Shown here piece after piece: positions 49,126 through 58,325 of a stretch of 64,000 nucleotides of DNA; positions within the stretch are counted from its first letter, which is position 1; each line of letters starts with the position of its first letter. Origin of the DNA: Gemmatimonadota bacterium (GTDB lineage: Bacteria; Gemmatimonadota; Gemmatimonadetes; Longimicrobiales; Gaopeijiaceae); contig VXQO01000048.1 in the NCBI GenBank assembly GCA_009838975.1, positions 1 through 64,000 on the forward strand, read 5' to 3'. Below the pieces are notes generated by a model. That model was not told where the DNA came from, made no database searches, and was given only the letters and a program-made list of their open reading frames with translations. Made by a program: the position numbers and the translations under genes.

Positions 49126-50496
49126 ATGCCCCTCCGGGAGCACATCTTCCGCAAGTACGACATCCGTGGAATCGTCGGTGAGGAACTTGATCCTTCCGTC
49201 GCCGAGGCGGTGGGGAAGGCCTACGGCTCGGAGTTGAGACACCGAAGCGCGGCCGGCCGGCCCAGGGTTGTGGTAGGCGAAGACAACCGTCCATCGTCGC
49301 CCGCACTGCGCACCGGGATGGTTCGCGGGCTGACGTCCGTCGGATGCGACGTGATCCGGCTCGGCACGGTTCCCACCCCGGTGAGCTACTTCAGCGAGTA
49401 TCGGCTCCGGGCCGACGGCGCGGTGCAGATCACCGGGTCCCACAACCCGGCGGAGTACAACGGCATCAAGATGACCATGGCGGGGGGGTCCATGCACGGG
49501 GACGCGATACAGGGTCTCCTTCGCCGCATCCGCAACGCCGAGTACACGGCGGGGACAGGGCGGACGGAATCCCGTGACGTGCTGCCGGGCTACGTGGACG
49601 ACCTGGCTGCACGGTTCAAGCTGGCGCGCCCGGTCAAGGTGGTGGTGGATTGCGGAAACGGCACAGGTTCGGTGGTCGCCGTCGACCTTCTCGAGGCGAT
49701 CGGGGCCGAGGTGATTCCGCTGTACTGCGATTCGGACGGCACCTTCCCCAACCATCACCCCGACCCCACCGTGGACGAGCACGTTCAGGACCTCATCGCC
49801 TCGGTGCGGGTGCACGGCGCGGAGTTGGGGATCGGGTTCGACGGCGACGCGGACCGTATCGGCGTCGTGGATCACCGCGGAGGCATCGTCAGGGGAGACG
49901 TGCTCCTTCTCCTGTTCGGACTGGATCTGCTTCGCCGCCGCGGGCCGGGCGAGCAACTGGTGTTCGACGTGAAGTGCTCGCAGGTCCTCCCGGAGGTCTT
50001 TTCGGAAGCGGGCGGCGTGCCTGTAATGTGGAAGACCGGTCACTCGCTCATCAAGGAGAAGATGAGGGAAACAGGCGCGCGTCTCGCGGGAGAGCTCTCC
50101 GGTCACATCTGCTTTTCGGACGACTATCTGGGATTCGACGACGCCCTCTATGCGGCCTGCCGGCTGCTGGATCTTGTATCCAGGTCCACGAGCCCTCTCT
50201 CGCAAGTAGTCGACGGTTTCCCCAGGTATGTCTCGACCCCCGAACTCCGAATCGCCGTCGAGGAGGATGAGAAGTTCGGGATCGTCGAACGCGCCCGCGA
50301 GCACTTCAGCTCGGGCTACGAGGTGGTGGCGGTGGACGGTGTGCGTGTGCTCTTCGAGCACGGATGGGGGCTGGTGCGTGCGTCCAACACCCAGCCCGTG
50401 ATCGTGACGAGATACGAAGCTCGGTCCCGCGAGCGCCTGAGAACGATCCAGGCGACGATGGAGGACTGGTTGCGCAGGCAGGGCGTGCAGATCTGA
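49126..50496 (+). CDS. Phosphomannomutase / phosphoglucomutase family phosphohexomutase
   Basis: HIFRKYDIRGIVGEELDPSVAEAVGKAYGS, VQITGSHNPAEYNGIKM, GIGFDGDADRIGVVDHRGGIV, ELSGHICFSDDYLGFDDALYAACRLL, WGLVRASNTQPVIVTRYEA. Confidence 0.94.
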   Translation: MPLREHIFRKYDIRGIVGEELDPSVAEAVGKAYGSELRHRSAAGRPRVVVGEDNRPSSPALRTGMVRGLTSVGCDVIRLGTVPTPVSYFSEYRLRADGAVQITGSHNPAEYNGIKMTMAGGSMHGDAIQGLLRRIRNAEYTAGTGRTESRDVLPGYVDDLAARFKLARPVKVVVDCGNGTGSVVAVDLLEAIGAEVIPLYCDSDGTFPNHHPDPTVDEHVQDLIASVRVHGAELGIGFDGDADRIGVVDHRGGIVRGDVLLLLFGLDLLRRRGPGEQLVFDVKCSQVLPEVFSEAGGVPVMWKTGHSLIKEKMRETGARLAGELSGHICFSDDYLGFDDALYAACRLLDLVSRSTSPLSQVVDGFPRYVSTPELRIAVEEDEKFGIVERAREHFSSGYEVVAVDGVRVLFEHGWGLVRASNTQPVIVTRYEARSRERLRTIQATMEDWLRRQGVQI

Positions 50497-50605
50497 CTCC
50501 CGGGCGACGCCGGTCGCCTTCCGGGTGGGCGCAATGACGCTTCGCTGACGGTGTGTCCCATCCAGCTATCCCAACGCCCCCGAAAAGGGTTCATCTTCCT
50601 TGCGC

Positions 50606-50619
50606 CTGACTCGAGTCAG
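50606..50619. promoter_or_regulatory. 14-bp perfect palindrome CTGACTCGAGTCAG (possible operator)
   Basis: Self reverse-complementary over 14 bp in the region downstream of the phosphohexomutase gene. Confidence 0.3.
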
Positions 50620-50696
50620 CTCGATCCCGCCGTTTTCCGGGGTCGAAGATCACGGAACGAAGCACCCCACCGGGTCGAAGACGGGAGAAGCCACCG

Positions 50697-50897
50697 ATGG
50701 CAACGAAGACGAGCGGACGCAGCCGCCAGCAAACCAAAGCCAAGCAGGGGATCTGGTCCAGATTCAATTGTCGAGAAAACACTGGGTTCGGGCTTCGTTT
50801 TCCGCTCCTTCTTCCCCTCGTGCTGGCATTGCCTTCGCGCGCGACACCTCGGAGGGCGACCTGGTGTGGAGGGCGGCAGACATGCCCAGGCGCATAG
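50697..50897 (+). CDS. Small ORF of unknown function, possibly the 5' end of a disrupted gene
   Basis: MATKTSGRSRQQTKAKQGIWSRFNC...; ggga near the start; the reading frame ends shortly before the poly-G/C tract. Confidence 0.25.
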   Translation: MATKTSGRSRQQTKAKQGIWSRFNCRENTGFGLRFPLLLPLVLALPSRATPRRATWCGGRQTCPGA

Positions 50898-50954
50898 ACG
50901 GTCGACGCCGGACTGTTCTACTTCAGGCACCCCGATTCGTCGCGGGATCGGGTC

Positions 50955-51164
50955 GGGGGGGGGGGGGGGGGCCCCCGCCCCCCCCGCCCCCCACCCCCAA
51001 CCCCCCCCCCCCCCCGCCCCCCCACCCCCCCCACCACCCCAGGCCCACCCCCCCCCCGCCACCCCAGCCCTCGCGCTTCTGGGTTTCCTGGTGCTTGGAT
51101 CTCACCCGCGGCGGGGGGTGTGGGGGGCGGGGGGGGGGGGGGGGGCGCCGCCCCCCCCCCCCCC
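50955..51164. repeat. Low-complexity poly-G/poly-C tract
   Basis: Two exact 17-nt G runs (50955-50971 and 51129-51145), each followed by C-rich runs, including C15 at 51001-51015 and C14 at 51151-51164. Confidence 0.95.
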
Positions 51165-51199
51165 GGGCCCACCGTCGGCTCCAATCCTGAATCAGCCGA

Positions 51200-51925
51200 T
51201 CAGAAGGAGCGGACCGACAGGGTTCCGAGGGTCGGAGCCTCTACGGTCTCCTTCGTCCAATACGGTTCCGCGTATCCGCACCGGATCAGCGCGCCGTACG
51301 AACCGTGGATGTTCCTGATCTGTTCGAACAATGGCCGGTCGCCGCCCGGAAACACCTCACCCATTCCGGTCTTTCCCCGAAACTGGGAGTCGTAGCACGA
51401 AAGGGCGTCGATCTTGCGATCCATCTCGCCGGTGATGTCCACAACGAACGTCGGCTTGACGGGATTCTCGAGAAAGGAAAGGGCGTACACCAGCTTTTCG
51501 GGCCGGTGCGGAGCTCCCGCGACAGGGAGTTTCAGAAGTCCGGCGAGAAAACTCGCGTCCCGAGCCAGGCTCGCCGCTTCCCGATGGTCGGGATGCCTGC
51601 CTTCGGTCCAGTGCGTCACGACGACACGCGGCCGGAGCGCCCGGATCATACCTGCGACTACCAGCTTGGACTCGCGATCATTTGTCAGCCCCGAGTCCTC
51701 CAGGCCGGCACAGCGTCTGTCCGCCAGGCCCATGACTCCGGCGGCACACTCGGCCTCGCGGGCGCGGGTGGCGATCGTCCCGCTTGACCCCGCTTCCCCC
51801 GCGGTCAGGTCGAGTACTCCGGTCCGCTCCCCGGCTTTCGCGGATTTGATGAGGGCGCCGCCGCAGAGGATCTCCGCGTCGTCCGGGTGCGCCATGACGG
51901 CGAGCACGTCGAGCGGTTCGATCAT
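51200..51925 (-). CDS. bshB1: LmbE/BshB1-type deacetylase (predicted bacillithiol biosynthesis)
   Basis: LDVLAVMAHPDDAEILCGGALIKSAKAG, LDLTAGEAGSSGT, VVTHWTEGRHPDHREAASLARDASFLAGL, FVVDITGEMDRKIDALSCYDSQF. Confidence 0.88.
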   Translation of the reverse strand: MIEPLDVLAVMAHPDDAEILCGGALIKSAKAGERTGVLDLTAGEAGSSGTIATRAREAECAAGVMGLADRRCAGLEDSGLTNDRESKLVVAGMIRALRPRVVVTHWTEGRHPDHREAASLARDASFLAGLLKLPVAGAPHRPEKLVYALSFLENPVKPTFVVDITGEMDRKIDALSCYDSQFRGKTGMGEVFPGGDRPLFEQIRNIHGSYGALIRCGYAEPYWTKETVEAPTLGTLSVRSF

Positions 51926-51968
51926 CCGGACTCCAGCTCGCCGTGTCCGCCACCCGTGTGAATCACGG

Positions 51969-53303
51969 TCACTCGTACCGGAGTGCTTCGACAGGATCGA
52001 GGCGGGCGGCTCGCAACGCCGGGAGCATGCCGAACAGGATGCCGGTGAAGGTCGCCAGTATGATCGCCGCAACCACCGACCACAGTGGAATCCTTGCCGG
52101 CAGCGGTGAGATCGCGGCCAGGGTTTCCGAGCCGGCCCACCCCACGAGGATACCCGCCAGCGCTCCGGCCGCGGTGAGGAGGGATGCTTCGATCAGGAAT
52201 TGCCATTTGATCTCTTGCTGCGTGGCGCCCACCGCCTTGCGGATGCCGATCTCTCGGGTTCGCTCTGTCACCGAGATGAGCATGATCCCGATCACGCCGA
52301 TTCCGCCAACCAGCATGCCGACCGAGGAGAGACCGAGGATGACCGCGAAGAACATGGCCGTCATCTGGTTGAAGAGATCGACGATTTGACCGGCCCGCAC
52401 GATGGCGAAGTTGTTGTCGTCAGCCGGGCCGAGTTCGCGCATTGATCGAAGCGCGGAGATGATCTGGTTTTCTGCCTCCTCGGACCCGAGATCTGCTCGC
52501 GGCACGATGTCCACCATCATGAAGGTCCAGCGATCGCGGGCCTTAAGGCGTTTGTCGGCAGTAGTGAATGGAACGACGGCGAAATTGTCGGTGACCTCAC
52601 CGAAGGCGTTCTCAAGCGGCGCGTAGACCCCGACCACGGTAAACAACTCGTTTGCTGCGCGGCGGCCGGCATTGACCCTTACGCGCCTGCCCACGGGATC
52701 CAGTTCTCCGAACACGGCCGTCGCCACTTCGTTGGAGATGACCACGACCGCCCGGGCCTGGTTCACTTCGGCCTGTGTGAAGTTCCTGCCCGCCACGAAA
52801 TCTCCCGGCCGTGAGATCGTCCAGGAGGAAGACATGCCGTGCCACTGGAGGTTCCTGACCCAGTCGGAATCGAAGCGAATCGCCGCGCCGAAGTCGAAGA
52901 AGGCGTTCAACTCATGTACTGCGGGGAGCCCCTGCATTCTCCGAATCTCTCTGTCGGAAATCTCGGGGCGATCCCACCAAGGCGGCCTTCCGGATCCGTC
53001 AAACGCGATTCGGACGTCGGAAAAGTCGAAGGGCATGACGGTGAAGTTGTCGGGACCCGATGCCTCGAAGATGTTGAGAACCTCGGTGCGGATGCCTGTC
53101 ATGATGGCCGCCACGGTCACGACCACGCCCGTGCCCACACCCACGCCGAGTATGGCGAGGAGGGTTCGCGTCCAGTTTCCACGGAGGGCGTCGATCGCCA
53201 CCCGCACGCCATCCTTGAGGATCCTGGCGAAGCCGGGCGGGCTCGCCTCCGGGGCACCGGGCGGGCGTCGATTCGCGCGCGAGGACCGAAGATCGTCCGT
53301 CAT
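51969..53303 (-). CDS. MacB/FtsX-type ABC transporter permease
   Basis: IDALRGNWTRTLLAILGVGVGTGVVVTVAAI..., GIGVIGIMLISVTERTREIGIRKAVGATQQEIKWQFLIEASLLTAAGALAGILVG..., ends RAARLDPVEALRYE. No Walker motifs. Confidence 0.92.
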   Translation of the reverse strand: MTDDLRSSRANRRPPGAPEASPPGFARILKDGVRVAIDALRGNWTRTLLAILGVGVGTGVVVTVAAIMTGIRTEVLNIFEASGPDNFTVMPFDFSDVRIAFDGSGRPPWWDRPEISDREIRRMQGLPAVHELNAFFDFGAAIRFDSDWVRNLQWHGMSSSWTISRPGDFVAGRNFTQAEVNQARAVVVISNEVATAVFGELDPVGRRVRVNAGRRAANELFTVVGVYAPLENAFGEVTDNFAVVPFTTADKRLKARDRWTFMMVDIVPRADLGSEEAENQIISALRSMRELGPADDNNFAIVRAGQIVDLFNQMTAMFFAVILGLSSVGMLVGGIGVIGIMLISVTERTREIGIRKAVGATQQEIKWQFLIEASLLTAAGALAGILVGWAGSETLAAISPLPARIPLWSVVAAIILATFTGILFGMLPALRAARLDPVEALRYE

Positions 53304-54541
53304 TCGTACCTCAGGGCGTCCACGGGGTCCAGCCTTGCGGCCCGCGATGCCGGATAGACCCCTGAGACAATCCCGACGACGACTCCGAGTGACACCCCGA
53401 GCAGGATCCATCTGGGCGCCACGGCCGCCGGAAGGGGAGTTACCGTCCCGACGATGACTGTCATTCCCACGCCGATCGCGATTCCGAAGAGGGCCCCGAC
53501 TCCCGAGAGCGTGGCGCTCTCGATCAGCACCTGAGCCAGGATGTCCGCGCGCCGGGCACCCAGGGCCTTGCGGATCCCGATTTCGCGGGTCCGTTCCATG
53601 ACCGACACCAGCATGATGTTCATGATCACGATCCCCCCGACCACCAGAGAGATCCCGACCAGACCGGGGAGCGCCATGAAGAGGATCTGGCTGATTCTCT
53701 CCCAGAGACTGAGTGACTCTTCGGTGGTTTCGGCGGCAAAGTTGTCGAGTTCACTCGGGCCCAGCCGACGGTGGATCCGCATGATCTCGACAACCTCTTC
53801 CCACAGTGGCACTACGTACTCGGGCCCTGCCGCCTTGAGGATAATCTGGTCCACTCGACCGCGCGGAGCGGTGAAGCTCTGCAAGGGCGAGAGTGCCGGA
53901 CCGACGGCGAGGTTGTTCAACGACTGTCCCAGGAACGATCCCTGATCCTCAAGTACTCCGACGACCCGGTAGGGGAAGCCACGGATGCGTACACGTTGGC
54001 CGATCGGGTCTGTATTCTCAAAGAGCACCTCGGCGGTGGATTGCCCGAGTACCAGGACCGGAACCCCACGCTCGGCTTCCTGGCGCGTGAACGCTCGGCC
54101 CCGCTCCAGCTTCCAGTTGCGGATGTCGAAGATCTCTGCCCCGGCTCCCACGATTCTGACGTTCTCGACCTTGCGGCCGCGATCCGATTCCAGTTCCCCG
54201 CTGGCGCCGGATTCCGGAGAGATGACAGCGGGCAGGGACACGCGATCACGCAAGCGTTCATAGTCCTCGTAGGTGAGGCGGGGTGCTCGATTCCAGGCTC
54301 TCCACTGTTCGGGAGAGGCGCTCAGCGGCGCCCGGGGAGTACGGTTGACCGACACCGTGTTCACGCCGAAGAACCGTTCGGTAAGCGTGCCCCGAATGTA
54401 CTGGTCCATGCCTTCGACGATGCTGACCACCACGATCAGGAACATTACCCCGACGATGACTCCCAGCAGACTGAAAAAGCTCTTCAGCCTCTGGGTACGC
54501 ATCTGGTCCCAGGCCAGCCTGACCCCTTCCAGGATCCGCAT
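53300..54541 (-). CDS. MacB/FtsX-type ABC transporter permease (paralogue of the adjacent gene)
   Basis: MRTQRLKSFFSLLGVIVGVMFLIVVVSIVEGMDQYI..., GGIVIMNIMLVSVMERTREIGIRKALGARRADILAQVLIESATLSGVGALFGI..., ends RAARLDPVDALRYE. Start and stop overlap with next gene (TCAT). Confidence 0.92.
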   Translation of the reverse strand: MRILEGVRLAWDQMRTQRLKSFFSLLGVIVGVMFLIVVVSIVEGMDQYIRGTLTERFFGVNTVSVNRTPRAPLSASPEQWRAWNRAPRLTYEDYERLRDRVSLPAVISPESGASGELESDRGRKVENVRIVGAGAEIFDIRNWKLERGRAFTRQEAERGVPVLVLGQSTAEVLFENTDPIGQRVRIRGFPYRVVGVLEDQGSFLGQSLNNLAVGPALSPLQSFTAPRGRVDQIILKAAGPEYVVPLWEEVVEIMRIHRRLGPSELDNFAAETTEESLSLWERISQILFMALPGLVGISLVVGGIVIMNIMLVSVMERTREIGIRKALGARRADILAQVLIESATLSGVGALFGIAIGVGMTVIVGTVTPLPAAVAPRWILLGVSLGVVVGIVSGVYPASRAARLDPVDALRYE

Positions 54542-54554
54542 CGGAGCCGGTCGG

Positions 54555-55829
54555 TCAGTCGGTTTCGTTCAGGGGCTCGACGCCCGGCGACTCGTCCGCC
54601 CTCACCTCGGAACTGTCCGCCAGGGTGCGCACCACCTGATAGGGGCCACTGACTACGCTGTCTCCCTCCGAGAGGCCGGAAATGACCTCGAAGTACTCCT
54701 GGCCGGCGATTCCGATCTCGACGGGGGTGAAGACGGCAATGCCCTCCTTGACCACGAAGACCCCTTCAATCGGCTCGGAAGCCGTGCGCCCTCCGTCCTG
54801 GCTCGAAGTCTCGCCGTTCGGGCCCTCGCCGTCCTCTTCGCGCAGCGTCAACGCGATGATCGGGATGGCCAGCTGGTCGATCCGCGTGTCGGTCACGACC
54901 TCGGCCGTGGCTGAAAGGTCGGGGCGGAGTTCGGCGGCGGGGTTCTCCAGCGTCACCACCACCTCGAAGTCGATGGTCGGGGTCTGTCCGGTTCCCGCGA
55001 CCTGCGAGGGCGGTCGTATCGCGCTGTTCCCTATCTCCGTGACAGTCCCCGGAAAAACGAGGTCGGGGAAGGCGTCGAGTTCGACCGCCGCGCTGTCCCC
55101 CAGGGATATCTCGGGCACATCTGTTTCGTCGACCTCGAGGACAACTTCCATGACCGACAGGTCCGAAACGGTGAGAACCAGGCTGCCCGGGTTGTTCATT
55201 GTCCCGACAATGACCGTTTCGCCCTGTTCGACGTTCAGGCGGGTCACGCGTCCCGATATGGGTGCGCGGATAATCGTCTTGGACAACTGATCCCGGGCTT
55301 CCTCCACCGCGGCCTGAGCCTGGTTCACCCCGTACACCGCAGCGTCCCGCAACGACTGTTGCACCTCCAGATCCGTCTCGGCGTTCTCGACGTCCTGACG
55401 GCTCACCAGGAGCGAATCGCGCGCTCGCAACGAGACCATGCGTTCGGCCTGCCGCTGCGCGCGCAGCAGGTTGGCGCGCGCCTGCGCGACCTGCGCCTGT
55501 GACGCACTGAGGTTTGCCTGGTTGCGGTCGAGCGCGGCCTGGTAGCGGCTCGGATCCAGGCGGAGGAGGATCTGGCCCTGCTCGACATCCTGGCCCTCGT
55601 CGACGAGTAGTTGGGCGACGCGTGCGGAGATGTCGGAACTGATGTCGACCTTTCTCCGTGCGCGGACGTTGCCGCTGGCCGTGACGGTGGCAACCAGATC
55701 GCGCGTGTCGACGGCCTCGGTTCGGACCGAGACGCCTCGAGCGCGGCCATTGGTGCTGCCGAGTACGGCTGCCACGGAAAGCAGCGCGACAATCGCTACG
55801 GCGATGATGACCTTGGTTCTTGTTTGCAT
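54555..55829 (-). CDS. HlyD/MacA-type periplasmic adaptor (RND/ABC membrane fusion protein)
   Basis: TRDLVATVTASGNVRARRKVDISSDISARVAQLLVDEGQDVEQGQILLRLDPSRYQAALDRNQANLSASQAQ..., TIIRAPISGRVTRLNVEQGETV. Confidence 0.93.
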   Translation of the reverse strand: MQTRTKVIIAVAIVALLSVAAVLGSTNGRARGVSVRTEAVDTRDLVATVTASGNVRARRKVDISSDISARVAQLLVDEGQDVEQGQILLRLDPSRYQAALDRNQANLSASQAQVAQARANLLRAQRQAERMVSLRARDSLLVSRQDVENAETDLEVQQSLRDAAVYGVNQAQAAVEEARDQLSKTIIRAPISGRVTRLNVEQGETVIVGTMNNPGSLVLTVSDLSVMEVVLEVDETDVPEISLGDSAAVELDAFPDLVFPGTVTEIGNSAIRPPSQVAGTGQTPTIDFEVVVTLENPAAELRPDLSATAEVVTDTRIDQLAIPIIALTLREEDGEGPNGETSSQDGGRTASEPIEGVFVVKEGIAVFTPVEIGIAGQEYFEVISGLSEGDSVVSGPYQVVRTLADSSEVRADESPGVEPLNETD

Positions 55830-55837
55830 GGTTTCCC

Positions 55838-57391
55838 TTATTGATTCCTCAAGGGAGTGCCAACCACCGCCTCGAGGTCTGCCACTGCGTCATGATAGGT
55901 AAAGATGGAAAGAACGCGCTCCCTGTCCGCCTGGGCCTTGACCGTTTCCGCCTCGACCAGCGCGATGAAGTTGGACAGCCCCAGCCGGTACTGCTCCTGT
56001 GCCAGACGAAGCTGTTCATCGGCGAGCGCCTGGTTGCGCTCCTCGATCAGCGCGCTCTCGTATGCTGTCTGTACGATCGCGATGCGCGATTCGATGTCCG
56101 CGCGGAGCGCCAACTCCTGCTCGCGGATCAGGAATCTGTTGTCGTTCAACTGCGCGCGGGCGCTCTCGAGTTCACGTTGCCGTCCGAGGCCCTGAAATAC
56201 GGGGATGGAGATCGTCAGCCCCAGTGAGGGCGGTTGTGTCGTGAAATTGAAGGGGAATGCGTCGTTCTGAGCCCGGATTTCTTCGATCGCGGACTGGGGT
56301 GTCGCCAGCAGCGAACAATCCTGCGGAGGAGGAGATGCGGGCAGCAGCGACAGAAGGCCATTCAGCGTTCGGCACTGCTCGATGCGGGCCCGCCCGGCGG
56401 CGATGGCCTGGGCTTCCTGTCCCGCGGTGCTGCTGGCCTGGCGGGTGAACCCGCTGATGCCCGCGGAAAGGGACAGGCTGGGAAAGTAGGCCGAACGGGC
56501 CATGCTCACGCCGTACCGCGACGCCTCTTCCTGGGCGCGCAACGCCTGCAGGTTCGGGTTTGTCCCCACGGCCATGTCATAGAGGTCGTCGGCCGACCAC
56601 AGGGGTTCGGTCACAGCGAAGGTGGTTTCCAGCACAGGTTCCGCGGCCAGCGTCACCCCCAACTGCTGCAGCAACTGGATGCGCGACGTGCGCACTCCCG
56701 TGCGAGCCTGAATCAGGGCGATCTCCGCCCGGCCGACGCCGACCTCGGCCTGCTGAACGTCGATGGCGTTTCCCGACCCTACTTCCTGCCGGCCCCGGGC
56801 CAACCTGAGGTTGAACCGCGCCCGCTCGAGTTCCTGTTCCGCCAGCCCCAGTCCCTCGACTTGCCGCAACCCTTCCAGATACGCCCTGGTGACGTTGAGG
56901 CGCAGCACGGACTCCTCGGAACGAACCTGCGCGCGGGTGGCGTCACGATTCCTTCTCGCCTGTCCGGGCGCCATGAGGGTGCGGCCGTTGAGTGAGTAGT
57001 TGATGCCGGCACTATAGGAACTGAAGAAGAACGAAGGCTGATCCTGAAAGCCCAGCTGGTCCGCGGTAATGCTCCCGAACCGCTGTTCTCCGGCTCCCTG
57101 CCAGGAGACGCTCGAACTCAGGGAAGCCGAGGGAATCCATGAGCCGTACGCGGCGTTGAGATTCCAGTCCGCCACCGCGATGTCGTTGCGAGCCGCCTGG
57201 AGCCGGGGGTTGTTGCGGATGGCGAGCCGCAGGGCTTCGTCCAGGGTCAGGGATGCCGGCACCACGTCCTGGCCGATGACGGGCGCCGGCACCACCACCG
57301 CCATCAGAAGTCCCGCCGCGACGAGCGTCTTTCTCCACACGCGTGATCGCCGCATGCCCGGGCCGATGAATGAACTCATGATATTCTGCAT
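55838..57391 (-). CDS. TolC-family outer membrane efflux protein
   Basis: LTLDEALRLAIRNNPRLQAARNDIAVADWNLNAAYGSWIPSASLSSSVSW, ...VTRAYLEGLRQVEGLGLAEQELERARFNLRLARGRQEVGSGNAIDVQQAEVGVGRAEIALIQA; four-helix repeats. Confidence 0.92.
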   Translation of the reverse strand: MQNIMSSFIGPGMRRSRVWRKTLVAAGLLMAVVVPAPVIGQDVVPASLTLDEALRLAIRNNPRLQAARNDIAVADWNLNAAYGSWIPSASLSSSVSWQGAGEQRFGSITADQLGFQDQPSFFFSSYSAGINYSLNGRTLMAPGQARRNRDATRAQVRSEESVLRLNVTRAYLEGLRQVEGLGLAEQELERARFNLRLARGRQEVGSGNAIDVQQAEVGVGRAEIALIQARTGVRTSRIQLLQQLGVTLAAEPVLETTFAVTEPLWSADDLYDMAVGTNPNLQALRAQEEASRYGVSMARSAYFPSLSLSAGISGFTRQASSTAGQEAQAIAAGRARIEQCRTLNGLLSLLPASPPPQDCSLLATPQSAIEEIRAQNDAFPFNFTTQPPSLGLTISIPVFQGLGRQRELESARAQLNDNRFLIREQELALRADIESRIAIVQTAYESALIEERNQALADEQLRLAQEQYRLGLSNFIALVEAETVKAQADRERVLSIFTYHDAVADLEAVVGTPLRNQ

Positions 57392-57551
57392 TGGTGTGTC
57401 TCCATTCGACGACCGAATGCCGCAACTTCGCCTGCGGGCGCAGATCCGGCCGACACTGCTGCGTTCAGGAACGGACCCAAGCCCTACGCCGTCCCCTCCG
57501 GTACGGTTTCCGTCTACGTCACGCGCGCCGAGTCTCTTCATGACCTCGACT

Positions 57552-58325
57552 TCAGGGCAGGCGCACAGCGACGAATCCCTGGGCGAACAACTCCACGCGC
57601 ACGAGCCGGCCGCTTCCGTCGAACCACGCTGCACCGGCACGATCGTCGGCTCCGAACAGCACACGGGTCGTTTCCACCGTCGTACCCTGCAGGTCGAGAG
57701 CGTCGGGCGCCGCCTGGATCTCGGTGGTCGCTTCCGCGCGGTCCGACAGCGGGGCAAAGGCGTGCAGCGTCGCCGCAGGATTCCCACTGGCCGTATGCAA
57801 TCCGAGCACGAAGTAGTGGTGGGCGACACCCTCCTCGAAGATGACGGTCGTCGGATCGGCCCGGTACTCCCGAACCCGCTCCCGCTGCCTCTCGACGATG
57901 GTTCCCTGCAGACGATTTCCGGCACGCACGAACTCCACCTGGGCGGTGTCGGTACCCGTGAGCGTCGCCCGGTACGCCTGCAGGACCATCGCCGGGCCAA
58001 CCATCTGCAGGACCGTCTCCAGGACCCGGCCGTCGCTCATGCTGACGTTCCCTCGCGCGAACGTGCGCTGGGCGTCTCCAGTGCCGACTCTCTGGATCGT
58101 GAACTCCTCCGTCCCCACCTCGACGCCGTCCACAAGGAGCCGAAACACGCCGTTGTCCACAAGCTGGGCCGCAGCGAGCCACGGAGCGAGAAGCAGGGCT
58201 GCAAGCGGTACGGCAACGAGGAGCACGGTGCGCAGGAGAGCGACACCAGATGGGCGTATCCCTCGAAATGCGGCACCTGGCCGGCGGGGCGGCCGAAAAG
58301 ACGACGGGCACATTCGATGATCCAT
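57552..58325 (-). CDS. Secreted protein of unknown function
   Basis: Hydrophobic signal-like segment LLRTVLLVAVPLAALLLAPWLAAAQ followed by beta-rich soluble domain; divergent from the kinase gene. Confidence 0.65.
   Translation of the reverse strand: MDHRMCPSSFRPPRRPGAAFRGIRPSGVALLRTVLLVAVPLAALLLAPWLAAAQLVDNGVFRLLVDGVEVGTEEFTIQRVGTGDAQRTFARGNVSMSDGRVLETVLQMVGPAMVLQAYRATLTGTDTAQVEFVRAGNRLQGTIVERQRERVREYRADPTTVIFEEGVAHHYFVLGLHTASGNPAATLHAFAPLSDRAEATTEIQAAPDALDLQGTTVETTRVLFGADDRAGAAWFDGSGRLVRVELFAQGFVAVRLP

Noticed and set aside
50551-51395. ORFs running through the poly-G/C block (255, 196, 148, 88, 60, 91 aa)
   Set aside because: Translations are Gly/Pro homopolymers created by the tract; no evidence of coding.
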